Origin: Candidatus Protoclostridium gallicola
GTDB lineage: Bacteria > Bacillota > Clostridia > Christensenellales > Pumilibacteraceae
Assembly (NCBI GenBank): GCA_904387375.1
Contig: CAJFLE010000002.1
Span: 91,080-155,079 of the forward strand
Direction: 5' to 3'
Length of the DNA stretch: 64,000 bases
The notes beneath the pieces are model-generated. The model worked only from the letters and a program-made list of their open reading frames with translations. It had not been told where the DNA came from and searched no databases. Below are positions 16,126 to 22,985 of the stretch, in pieces. The position numbers and the translations under genes are program-made. Each line of letters opens with the position of its first letter. Position 1 is the first letter of the stretch.

Positions 16126-16428
16126 TCACCAGCCTGTAATGTCGTCCAGGCACGCGGGGTACAGGGAACATTCTTCGGTGTCCGGCTCGTCCGAAGCGGG
16201 CTCGTCGACGAGGTGCAGAGATACGACGTTCGTTATGCTCGAGCGCAGCATAGCGGCTATTTCGGTAATACTCTCTTTCACGTAAAAGCCTTCGAGCCGG
16301 TGCCGGTTCTCGAACAGTACGACCATAGTCCTGCCGTCCGACATATCCCAGCGCAGAACACGCGAAACGGGCAAAAGAATCCCGTCGCTTTCTCTTTTGC
16401 CCGTTAAATTAATAAATTTGTTTTCCAT
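16126..16428 (-). CDS. First gene of the element's leftward operon, unknown function
   Basis: This 100-residue protein begins MENKFINLTGKRESDGILLP and is soluble and acidic toward the end. GGAGGT is eight bases before the ATG at 16428. It is the first gene read from the repressor-controlled promoter, a position often used for regulators or replication helpers. I do not recognise its family. Confidence 0.65.
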   Translation of the reverse strand: MENKFINLTGKRESDGILLPVSRVLRWDMSDGRTMVVLFENRHRLEGFYVKESITEIAAMLRSSITNVVSLHLVDEPASDEPDTEECSLYPACLDDITGW

Positions 16429-16442
16429 TGCTATATACCTCC

Positions 16443-16466
16443 AAAAGTATTAACGTTAATACTTTT
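16443..16466. promoter_or_regulatory. 24-bp perfect palindromic operator
   Basis: AAAAGTATTAAC is followed directly by its exact reverse complement. The site covers about +1 to +24 of the leftward transcript, between the start point and the ribosome binding site. It is the probable binding site of the adjacent HTH repressor (16565-16903), so binding would block the element's structural operon. Confidence 0.75.
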
Positions 16467-16471
16467 TGTAT

Positions 16472-16500
16472 ATTATAGCTTATTGTTGCGACTTTGTCAA
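16472..16500 (-). promoter_or_regulatory. Main leftward promoter of the element
   Basis: A perfect TTGACA (complement at 16495-16500), a 17-base spacer and a perfect TATAAT (complement at 16472-16477) read toward the structural genes. The start point falls at the edge of the palindromic operator. Confidence 0.85.
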
Positions 16501-16518
16501 TACCATTTTACAAAAAAG

Positions 16519-16547
16519 TTGCAAAAACGTGACCAAAAATATATTGT
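16519..16547 (+). promoter_or_regulatory. Rightward promoter of the repressor gene
   Basis: TTGCAA, a 17-base spacer and TATTGT precede the repressor. The predicted leader of about ten bases holds AAAGGAGG before the ATG at 16565. With the leftward promoter it forms a divergent lysogeny switch. Confidence 0.6.
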
Positions 16548-16564
16548 ATACGAAAGGAGGAGTT

Positions 16565-16903
16565 ATGACTACGCCATCAGAATTGAAAAAACTGACAAAA
16601 CAAAAAAAAATGACCTATCAAAAATTATCCGAAATTTCAGGTGTACCATTAGGAACGATTAAAAATATCTTCAGTGGTTTAACGCCTACTCCGCGCCTCG
16701 ATACTATTCAAAAAATAGAGCGTGCGCTCGGCATAGGCTGGACAGAAGAAGAATATGCCGCCGGCATAGTCCCGACAGTGGTTCGGAACGTCACTCCGGA
16801 AGAAGACGACTTGCTCCAGGCCTTCCGGGACCTCGGCGCAAAAAAAGGCGAGCACGCCCAGGCGCTCGCCTTGAAAATGATAGAAGAAATGGTTAATCTG
16901 TAA
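16565..16903 (+). CDS. XRE-family (cI-like) repressor of the element
   Basis: The 112-residue protein has an N-terminal helix-turn-helix (residues about 6-60: KKMTYQKLSEISGVPLGTIKNIFSG) and a helical C-terminal part that may dimerise. It is too short for a self-cleaving LexA-type domain. It is transcribed divergently from the structural operon with a perfect palindrome between them, so it most likely maintains the integrated state. The ATG at 16565 is set by AAAGGAGG seven to eight bases upstream. Confidence 0.82.
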   Translation: MTTPSELKKLTKQKKMTYQKLSEISGVPLGTIKNIFSGLTPTPRLDTIQKIERALGIGWTEEEYAAGIVPTVVRNVTPEEDDLLQAFRDLGAKKGEHAQALALKMIEEMVNL

Positions 16904-17006
16904 TCTTCCGCATTTTCCGACAAAGAAATTTTCAATCGTGGACAGACAAGCTGTCCGCAATAGTATGCTAAAATGTCAAAAAACACTTTTGTCAAGGAGG
17001 CATATT

Positions 17007-18182
17007 ATGAAAATTTCAGAGAAGATTATTAACCTTTCAGCAAGATTGTTACTTGCCGCCGACAAAAAAGAGATTATCGAAATCTCTTCCGAGCTGAACG
17101 ACCTCGCTCAGATCGCTCTTCCGGAAAACGATTTCGAGAGCGAACAAACAGGCTTTTTGAAATTCACAAAAAAGGAGATTTCAAAAATGCCGAAAAAAAC
17201 AAGAGAAATATTTCTTGCGAACGGAGCCGTAGCGCACGTCCGCAAAAGAAAATCCGGAGCGTATACATATTGCTATGACATACGCTGGCGCAAAAACGGT
17301 TACGATATATGCGCGTCATCGACAGACCTCGAAACGGCAAAAGAACGTTTCATAACAGCGTTCACCCATGCCATGCAGGGCGAGCCGATACCGACCAAGC
17401 AGCTAACCGTCGATAAAATAGCGGAAGAGTGGTTCAGCTGCCGGAAAGGGCGAATAACCGCGGAAACCTATAAACATTACTACAACTATTACAAACGGTA
17501 CATATATCCCCCGCTCGCCGGCAAAAACATTCGGAATATCCGCAGCGCGGAGCTCATGAAAATATTACAACAAGTAGACGACAAGAAAAGAGCCTGCGAA
17601 GATATCCGATCCATATTAAACCAAATCTTCAATTACGCTTACTATAACGGTCTAATCACTCACAATCCGGTAAAATTGATTGAATTCATAAAATACCAAC
17701 GAACAACGCGGACAGCATTGACCGATGACGAAATACGATATTTCGTAGCAAAGCTGAACGAGCCGGAATTTGCCGAATATCGCACGGAGCTGCTGCTCGA
17801 ACTATATTTCGGTTTACGCCCCTGCGAAGTAGAAACCGCGCGTATAGACGGCGACTTCCTGATCGCACGAAATGCCAAAAGAAAAAAAGGAAGAATAGAA
17901 TACAAACGTATTCCGTTCTCCCGAATGGCAAAAGAAAGTATAACGTCAATACCGCTGGTTCTCAGAAAGACCGAAAGACTGAACCAAATATTCAAACGCA
18001 TTTTTCCGGACAAGACACAGTACGTCCTGCGACACACATTCGCCACCAAATGTCAGGAGTTTGTCAGGCAGGAAATCGTAGACATCTGGCTCGGAGATAA
18101 TTCGGAAAGGCTTATCGGACAAACCTATACACACTTCTCGGACGCATTCATGCTCTCGGAAATGGCAAAGGTTAAGTACTGA
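17007..18182 (+). CDS. Tyrosine recombinase/integrase
   Basis: The 391-residue protein has an N-terminal arm-type region, a SAM-like core-binding domain (residues about 130-215) and the catalytic domain (about 230-391). The first arginine motif is YFGLRPCEVE. Box II reads YVLRHTFATKC, and the nucleophile region is GQTYTHF near the C terminus. Box II normally starts with His (H-x-x-R) and has Tyr here, and the LGH motif reads LGD, so two secondary catalytic residues are unusual. AAGGAGG fixes the start at 17007. It lies next to attR and should catalyse integration at and excision from tRNA-Asn. Confidence 0.88.
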   Translation: MKISEKIINLSARLLLAADKKEIIEISSELNDLAQIALPENDFESEQTGFLKFTKKEISKMPKKTREIFLANGAVAHVRKRKSGAYTYCYDIRWRKNGYDICASSTDLETAKERFITAFTHAMQGEPIPTKQLTVDKIAEEWFSCRKGRITAETYKHYYNYYKRYIYPPLAGKNIRNIRSAELMKILQQVDDKKRACEDIRSILNQIFNYAYYNGLITHNPVKLIEFIKYQRTTRTALTDDEIRYFVAKLNEPEFAEYRTELLLELYFGLRPCEVETARIDGDFLIARNAKRKKGRIEYKRIPFSRMAKESITSIPLVLRKTERLNQIFKRIFPDKTQYVLRHTFATKCQEFVRQEIVDIWLGDNSERLIGQTYTHFSDAFMLSEMAKVKY

Positions 18183-18313
18183 AATACTGCTATGTCCCGA
18201 ATTACGTCCCTGTAAATATGAATTAAAGACATAAAATCATTAAAAAAGATAATTTTCTATCAGTAATATACAATTTTAAGGACAAAATCCCCGGACATTT
18301 ACGGCATTTCAAA

Positions 18314-18336
18314 TTCAAGTCCTATCCGAGGAGCCA
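18314..18336 (+). repeat. attR core: repeat of the tRNA-Asn 3' end
   Basis: This is an exact 23-base copy of 7614-7636 and marks the right end of the element, about 130 bases after the integrase stop. Confidence 0.9.
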
Positions 18337-18366
18337 TATCCCCGCATCTTTGCGGGGATATTTCTT
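18336..18366 (+). terminator. Original tRNA-Asn terminator, displaced to the right of attR
   Basis: ATATCCCCGC pairs with GCGGGGATAT around a six-base loop and is followed by a T-rich stretch. It directly follows attR, so before integration it would have followed the tRNA. Confidence 0.75.
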
Positions 18367-18370
18367 TATT

Positions 18371-18392
18371 CTCCGAGGATAGGACTTGAACC
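18371..18392 (-). repeat. Inverted, imperfect fragment of the tRNA-Asn 3' end
   Basis: Read on the minus strand, the 22 bases match the tRNA 3' region (7612-7633) with two mismatches in the acceptor part. They even include the GG before TTCAAG that attR lacks. With attR it forms an inverted repeat around the terminator. It may be a relic of another integration or of a degraded tRNA. Confidence 0.7.
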
Positions 18393-18432
18393 TTATGAAG
18401 GGATTAGCAATAAAAATATGATTAAAAATAGC

Positions 18433-18468
18433 TTGATTTTATCCTATATTCGCGATATAATAATATCG
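18433..18468 (+). promoter_or_regulatory. Promoter and operator of the phd-doc module
   Basis: TTGATT, a 17-base spacer and TATAAT are overlapped by the inverted repeat CGATAT-AATA-ATATCG (18453-18468). A palindrome on the -10 element fits autorepression by the Phd-type antitoxin. Confidence 0.65.
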
Positions 18469-18482
18469 GGAGGTAGTATATT

Positions 18483-18725
18483 ATGCAGATCAATACTAAT
18501 CAGATCATATCGATGACGGAAGCAAATCAGAATTTCAGTCGCGCGGCAAAAATTGCGGAAAAAAGCGGAAGTGCCGTAATTTTCAAAAACAATAAGCCGA
18601 AATATCTTTTGGTAGACATAGCAGAGAATACAATCCTGGACCTGACCGACGACGAAAAAATAGACATTGTCGCAAAACGCATACTCAAAAAGTATCATAA
18701 AGCATTCGAGGAACTTGCAAAGTGA
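18483..18725 (+). CDS. phd: Phd/YefM-type antitoxin
   Basis: The 80-residue protein has the Phd N-terminal DNA-binding fold (ISMTEANQNFSRAAKIAEKS, then GSAVIFKNNKPKYLLVD) and a C-terminal helix that would occupy the toxin. GGGAGG precedes the ATG. It overlaps the Doc toxin gene by four bases and should neutralise Doc and repress the shared promoter. Confidence 0.87.
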   Translation: MQINTNQIISMTEANQNFSRAAKIAEKSGSAVIFKNNKPKYLLVDIAENTILDLTDDEKIDIVAKRILKKYHKAFEELAK

Positions 18726-19096
18726 TTAAATTTTCCAAAGAAAAAGTTTTGCTGCTCCACCAGTTGATTATTCAGGAAACCGGCGGAGATATAAATGTCA
18801 GGGATTTAAATCTGTTGGATTCCGCGTTGGAAAGTGCCTTCTCCACATTTGACGGTAAGGATTTGTTTCCGACAAAGGAAGAAAAAGCCGCAAAAATCGG
18901 TTACGGACTTATAGCCAATCATGCGTTTATGGACGGCAATAAAAGAATAGGCATGTATGTGATGCTGACTTTTCTGGAAGTAAACGGCATTACTTTATCG
19001 ATGTCCGATCAGGATATATACGAAGCGGGGATTGCCGTCGCGTCCGGGACAATGGATTACAACGGTCTGTTGCAATGGGTAATCGAACATAAATAA
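18722..19096 (+). CDS. doc: Doc-type toxin (Fic/Doc kinase)
   Basis: The 124-residue protein carries the Doc version of the Fic motif, HAFMDGNKRIGMYV (residues about 67-80), with its catalytic His, the acidic residue and the NKR anion-binding part. Doc phosphorylates elongation factor Tu and stops translation. The length and the Phd gene immediately upstream are typical. It is followed by a strong terminator at 19096-19122. Confidence 0.9.
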   Translation: MIKFSKEKVLLLHQLIIQETGGDINVRDLNLLDSALESAFSTFDGKDLFPTKEEKAAKIGYGLIANHAFMDGNKRIGMYVMLTFLEVNGITLSMSDQDIYEAGIAVASGTMDYNGLLQWVIEHK

Positions 19097-19122
19097 AAGC
19101 AGGGAGCGCTTCCCTGCTTTTT
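19096..19122. terminator. Terminator of the phd-doc module
   Basis: AAGCAGGGA pairs with TCCCTGCTT around GCGCT and is followed by T5. It is nearly identical to the terminator of the next toxin-antitoxin module at 19771-19801. Confidence 0.8.
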
Positions 19123-19157
19123 CAATACTGCGCCGTGACCTTATATAAAAATAATAC

Positions 19158-19186
19158 TTGACAATGCTGTATAATAATGATATAAT
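19158..19186 (+). promoter_or_regulatory. Promoter of the second toxin-antitoxin module
   Basis: TTGACA, a 17-base spacer and TATAAT match the sigma-A consensus exactly. AAGGAGG follows before the antitoxin start at 19215. Confidence 0.82.
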
Positions 19187-19214
19187 TTGCATATATAGAT
19201 AAGGAGGCTTTGCT

Positions 19215-19475
19215 ATGATCAATATCAGACCGTCATCGGATTTACGCAACAATTATTCCGAAATCTCCAGGCTTTGCAAAGAAAGCGGCGAGCCGGTATA
19301 TATTACAGTGAACGGCAAGGGCGATCTTGCCGTTATGGATCTGCAAAAATACGACGAGCTTATGCTGCGCATGGAAATTATCGAAAAAGTATTGCTAGCG
19401 GAAAGAGATATCGAAGAAGGAAAAACCCTGACGCACGAAGAAGTCTTCGGTAAATACAGACGGAGCGATAAATGA
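19215..19475 (+). CDS. Phd/YefM-family antitoxin
   Basis: The 86-residue protein has the YefM/Phd opening (IRPSSDLRNNYSEISRLCKE) and the strand VYITVNGKGDLAVMDLQKYDEL. It overlaps the RelE/ParE-type toxin gene by four bases. It should bind the toxin and repress its own promoter. Confidence 0.87.
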   Translation: MINIRPSSDLRNNYSEISRLCKESGEPVYITVNGKGDLAVMDLQKYDELMLRMEIIEKVLLAERDIEEGKTLTHEEVFGKYRRSDK

Positions 19476-19771
19476 AAATCATATACTCCGAATTTGTGGA
19501 ATCCGATCTTCGTGAGATATTCGAATACATATCGGACAAAGACGAAGACGCCGCCTATAAAACCGTCAACGATATAGAAAAAACCATTTTGCGGCTCGGG
19601 CAGTTCCCGCAAAGCGGCGGGTACAGCAAAATCAAAGAATTACGTGCGAAAAACATACGCATGATACCGTATAAAAAATATCTTATTTTTTATAAAGCCA
19701 ACATAAACATCGATGAGCTGCAAATACTCCGAATAATCTACGGAGCGCGGGATTACAAAAACTTATTCTGA
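19472..19771 (+). CDS. RelE/ParE-superfamily toxin
   Basis: The 99-residue protein has the RelE/ParE fold signature: an N-terminal YSEFVESDLREIFEYIS helix pair, the central IRMIPYKKYLIFYK strands and a C-terminal LQILRIIYGARDYKN. The last motif resembles ParE/YoeB-type members, so either ribosome-dependent mRNA cleavage or gyrase inhibition is possible. It is paired with the YefM-like antitoxin directly upstream. Confidence 0.85.
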   Translation: MKIIYSEFVESDLREIFEYISDKDEDAAYKTVNDIEKTILRLGQFPQSGGYSKIKELRAKNIRMIPYKKYLIFYKANINIDELQILRIIYGARDYKNLF

Positions 19772-19801
19772 AAAAAGCAGGGATCGCTTCCCTGCTTTTT
19801 T
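19771..19801. terminator. Bidirectional terminator after the second TA module
   Basis: AAGCAGGGA pairs with TCCCTGCTT, with A6 before and T6 after the stem. It lies between convergent genes (19771 and 19813) and can serve both. Confidence 0.82.
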
Positions 19802-19812
19802 CAATACTTCGT

Positions 19813-20250
19813 TTATTCCCTGCCGATCACATAGTCCGCTGTGCAGCCGAGAAAATCTGCAATGCGGCATATGCTCTCTATTTCGGGCTCGTACTTCCCT
19901 TTCAGCCATCCGTATACCGTATCTTCGTTGAAATGCGCCTGTCTGCAAAACGCGTATTTCGTGAAGCCGTATTTTCCGAGCAGGAAATTCAGCCGCTCGC
20001 CGAAAGGAGGACAGCTTTTGAAAACGATATCATAGCTTTCGTTCTCGCGGCCGAGAAGAAAATCCGACGTAACGCCGAAGTAATTGGCAATATGAACGAA
20101 CATACGCAGCGACGGCACCCGTTTTCCGCTCATGTAACGGCTTACGGTCGCTTTTGTAGTACCGAGCTTTTTCGCCAGCGCAGTCGCATTCAGCCCCGCG
20201 GTTTCCGTAAGTTCCTTCAGTCTTTCTATAAATAACGATATATCAAACAC
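19813..20250 (-). CDS. Regulator with two tandem XRE-type HTH domains
   Basis: The 145-residue protein contains two Cro/C1-type helix-turn-helix units. The first is at residues about 8-65 (ATALAKKLGTTKATVSRYMSG), the second at about 82-140 (TKYAFCRQAHFNEDTVYGWLKG). No effector domain is present. It may act on the neighbouring toxin-antitoxin genes or on the accessory region. It lies 36 bases after the other XRE gene and is probably co-transcribed with it. No clear ribosome binding site precedes the ATG. Confidence 0.82.
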   Translation of the reverse strand: MFDISLFIERLKELTETAGLNATALAKKLGTTKATVSRYMSGKRVPSLRMFVHIANYFGVTSDFLLGRENESYDIVFKSCPPFGERLNFLLGKYGFTKYAFCRQAHFNEDTVYGWLKGKYEPEIESICRIADFLGCTADYVIGRE

Positions 20251-20286
20251 ATTGAATCTTTCGTAATCACACTACCGTTAAACAGG

Positions 20287-20589
20287 TTACTTTTTATACA
20301 AATTCATTATTGCTTCTTTCTGCGCCTCGGACAAGGTTTTAAGAAATTCCAAAGCTTTTTTATCCGTCCCGTAACGATGTATATCGCTGTAAAAAAATTC
20401 CTCGGGAGTACAGCCGCAGACGGATATTATTTCGAGTAAAGTCGACAGCGACGGCTCGAAATTTCTGCTCGTTTCCAGTAAGTGAATATAACCGTCGCTT
20501 TTACCGATCGCCAGACTCAATGCGCGGGCGGACAGATTTGCCCGCGTACGGATTATTCCTATCCTGTCTATAATGTCGTTTATATCCAT
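20287..20589 (-). CDS. XRE-family transcriptional regulator
   Basis: The 100-residue protein has one HTH domain (residues about 15-65: LSARALSLAIGKSDGYIHLLET) and a short helical tail. GGAG lies before the ATG at 20589, and a TATAAT is found about 20 bases upstream in an AT-rich region. It is the first gene of a two-regulator operon next to the toxin-antitoxin modules. Confidence 0.82.
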   Translation of the reverse strand: MDINDIIDRIGIIRTRANLSARALSLAIGKSDGYIHLLETSRNFEPSLSTLLEIISVCGCTPEEFFYSDIHRYGTDKKALEFLKTLSEAQKEAIMNLYKK

Positions 20590-20767
20590 AGATTACTCCA
20601 ACCGTATTATAATATATAGTTTAGTAGTAATCGCGGAAATGCTATGTGAGTATAATTTACCAATATTTAGTAATATTATATAAAATATATATTGTCACTA
20701 TATATTATTTGCAATTTTTATTGTAAACATATATAATAATATTATAACTTGAAGCATTCAAAATCTT
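20590..20767. other. AT-rich gene-free gap with promoters for divergent genes
   Basis: The 178 bases are far more AT-rich than the surrounding host DNA and hold several TATAAT-like elements in both directions. No gene or strong hairpin is seen. It separates the XRE operon from the exported protein at 20768 and may mark the edge of the accessory region. Confidence 0.5.
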
Positions 20768-21388
20768 ATGTCCATCTCGAAAACAATAAAATTTCTGTTG
20801 CTTTTGACCGCGCTTGCCGTGGCGGCGGTTGTTGCAGCGCCGATTACTGTCGCTGCGGGAGCGGGTGCGGACGGCGGATTTTTATATACTTTCGTGCCCG
20901 AGGGCGCTACTCTGACGGTGACGATGACGCTGGACTGCGGACAGGCGGTCATATACGATTATGCCCCGCGCATATCCGGCGAAACGGACGGAACCCGGCA
21001 CACGTTCGTATTCGGCGAAGTAACGCCGCACGCCAGGCATAAAATTTTCGTCATAGGAGAGGCTGCGGCGGACGTGTACAGCGACGCGCCTTTCGTATGC
21101 GAACCGCTCTCCTGCCGCGAATATGCGGCCGCATACGGCGCGGACTACGACGCGGTTACCGGCGGCGGTAAAACCGACGTATACTGCGAAGAAATGGAAA
21201 AAATGGTGAAAAGCGGCGAAGTAATATCCGCGCCCGATTTTTTCGTCGGGAGAATAATGCGGCAGGACGACGAGTCCGACGACACGAAACTCATCGCAGG
21301 CATAACGATAAGCGCTGTATGCGGAGCGGTGGCGCTCGCCGCCTTGATTACGGGAATCATAGCGGCGCGGAAAGGCGCCGGGCAATAA
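20768..21388 (+). CDS. Exported protein with N-terminal signal and C-terminal membrane helix
   Basis: The 206-residue protein has a signal-like helix (residues about 7-29), an extracellular domain of about 140 residues that looks like a beta sandwich and contains a few cysteines, and a C-terminal membrane helix (about 176-200, GITISAVCGAVALAALITGI). The ATG has no clear ribosome binding site. I do not recognise a family. It stands alone between the regulators and a convergent DUF2871-like gene. Confidence 0.68.
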   Translation: MSISKTIKFLLLLTALAVAAVVAAPITVAAGAGADGGFLYTFVPEGATLTVTMTLDCGQAVIYDYAPRISGETDGTRHTFVFGEVTPHARHKIFVIGEAAADVYSDAPFVCEPLSCREYAAAYGADYDAVTGGGKTDVYCEEMEKMVKSGEVISAPDFFVGRIMRQDDESDDTKLIAGITISAVCGAVALAALITGIIAARKGAGQ

Positions 21389-21487
21389 ACTCACTTATCC
21401 GGAGTAAGCTCACGCTGCAATGCCCAATAAAATTATTATCCATCGAAACAACCAAGAAAACATATAAGTGCGTGGGTTTCGGATTAT

Positions 21488-21523
21488 AACAACCCCGGGA
21501 AGCTGATGCTTCCCGGGGTTGTT
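21488..21523. terminator. Perfect 16-bp hairpin between convergent genes
   Basis: A 16-bp stem around a TGAT loop includes CCCGGGAAGC and its complement. It lies between the genes ending at 21388 and 21545. The T-tract is short, so it may act as a transcript-end or stabilising structure rather than a strong terminator. Confidence 0.6.
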
Positions 21524-21544
21524 GCATATCTTCGAATATCAGAT

Positions 21545-21991
21545 TTATTCCGAGCCTTTGTCCGAGGGCTTTTCGGCCGCGAATATGCGGCGGAAAAGCG
21601 CCACGAAGAACAGCGCCATTCCGACGGCGAGCACGGTGTGCCCTATTCCCGCAATACCGGATATCGCGGCATCGGCGCCCGACGTCAGTTCGGTTCCGCT
21701 CATCTGAAAATAACCGCGCACAATGAGCATGATCACCGTCATGGCGACTCCGACTATGTAAACGAAGTAAGCGGGTTTGGCGAGTTTGCTTTCCGAAACG
21801 GCGAAGAGTTTTTCCAGCACGAGCGCGATCAGGAAACCGCCGCAGCCGAGAGCGAAGGTCATCGGGTGCGTCGCCGCCATGGCCGTGCCGCCCGTTCCCG
21901 TCGACAGCATCATGCCATGATAAACGATTCCCACAATCATACCGAGCGCGGCAAACACTGCCGCGGTAAAGGCAAGACATTTTGTTTTCAT
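21545..21991 (-). CDS. Four-helix membrane protein, DUF2871-like
   Basis: The 148-residue protein has four membrane helices (residues about 5-27, 42-64, 73-94 and 110-132) and the pattern ATHPMTFALGCGGFLIALVLEKLF, which resembles the DUF2871 family of small Firmicutes membrane proteins. The function of that family is unknown. AAGGAGAA precedes the ATG. It is a single-gene unit. Confidence 0.68.
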   Translation of the reverse strand: MKTKCLAFTAAVFAALGMIVGIVYHGMMLSTGTGGTAMAATHPMTFALGCGGFLIALVLEKLFAVSESKLAKPAYFVYIVGVAMTVIMLIVRGYFQMSGTELTSGADAAISGIAGIGHTVLAVGMALFFVALFRRIFAAEKPSDKGSE

Positions 21992-22076
21992 TGGTATTCT
22001 CCTTTTTCCTTTGTGATAACATCTATTATATCACCGGGGCGGAAAAAGTCAACATATATAATGCGGTAGCGGATAT

Positions 22077-22985
22077 TTATCCGGAACCTGCCGCGCCGCG
22101 CAGGAACGAGTATATCTCGTCCCATGCCCTGCGGCTTTCGGGCAGGCGCGGGAAGAGATACTGGAAGTCGTGAAACATGCCCTTATATACGGTCAGCTTT
22201 ACCGGCGCGCCCGCCTCGCGGAAACGGCCGGCGAGCATGAGCGCGTCGCTTGCCGAAGTCTCGCAGCCGCCGCACTGCACGAGCAGGGGCGGAAAACCGG
22301 AAAAATCCGCGAACGCCGGCGAAAGGTACGGGTCGCGCGGGTCGCGGCCTTCGGCGTACGGCGACGTGCGCCGGACAGCCTTTTCATGCCTTGCGAAGCT
22401 CTGCCAGAAAGGCAGCGCGTACATGGGGTCGCGGTGGCAGTTGACGCGGTACGAATCCCCGCTTGCGGTAAGGTCGGCGAAGGGCGAAACGGCGACGAGC
22501 GCGGCGGGCATAGGCATTCCCTCGTCGCGCAGCCGCAGACAGGACGACAGCATGAGATTCGCGCCCATGCTGTCTCCGGCAAAGACCGCAGACGAAATAT
22601 CCGATTCCGCGGCAAGCGCGCGCACCGCCGCGAAGCAGTCGGTCAGCAGCGCGGGGTGTCTTTTATCCGCGCCCGCCTCGTAATCTATGCTGTGCACGAC
22701 GAAGCCGGCGAGGGCGTAGCGTCCGGCGGCGCGGCGGTAAAAGTCGTTCATGCGCGCGGTATGTCCGCCGCCGTGGAAATGGATGAGCAGTCCGTCCGCG
22801 CTTGGCGGTACGAGCGTTTCGACGCGCACGCCGCCGCATATCCGCGCCTGCGTGTCCATGCCTTCCGGCTCATAGTCGGCGTCTGAAAACTTCGCCGAGC
22901 GCGACAGCGAGCCGTGCCGCAGCCGCACCGGGAAAGTGTACAGCCGCAGCAGCGATTTTACCAGGCGGGCGCGCAACGAGATCAC
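22077..22985 (-). CDS. Alpha/beta hydrolase (HSL/esterase type)
   Basis: The 302-residue protein has the oxyanion-hole motif IHFHGGGH (residues about 80-87), the nucleophile elbow FAGDSMGANL (G-D-S-M-G), a later acid-containing segment after PPLLVQCGGCETSASDA and the catalytic His in GMFHDFQYLFP. It should hydrolyse carboxyl esters, perhaps acetyl groups on sugars or xylan, given the surrounding glycan genes; that is inference. The start is a GTG at 22985 that overlaps the stop of the kinase-like gene in a GTGA junction. Confidence 0.86.
   Translation of the reverse strand: MISLRARLVKSLLRLYTFPVRLRHGSLSRSAKFSDADYEPEGMDTQARICGGVRVETLVPPSADGLLIHFHGGGHTARMNDFYRRAAGRYALAGFVVHSIDYEAGADKRHPALLTDCFAAVRALAAESDISSAVFAGDSMGANLMLSSCLRLRDEGMPMPAALVAVSPFADLTASGDSYRVNCHRDPMYALPFWQSFARHEKAVRRTSPYAEGRDPRDPYLSPAFADFSGFPPLLVQCGGCETSASDALMLAGRFREAGAPVKLTVYKGMFHDFQYLFPRLPESRRAWDEIYSFLRGAAGSG

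Larger units (their letters stand above)
7637..18336. mobile_element. Integrated inovirus-like (Zot-encoding) element, about 10.7 kb
   Basis: The element lies between two exact 23-bp copies of the tRNA-Asn 3' end. All replication and structural genes read on the minus strand: six small early genes (16428 to 14789), three surface or membrane proteins (14741 to 11207), a basic protein, a Zot-like ATPase, one small gene, a hairpin-rich gap and a rolling-circle Rep at the far end. A repressor and a tyrosine integrase read the other way at the right end. Size, gene order (surface proteins before the Zot ATPase) and HUH Rep fit temperate filamentous phages. No small pVIII-like coat protein is visible, so it could also be a related non-canonical single-stranded-DNA element. 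No transposase or tail gene is present. Confidence 0.8.
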
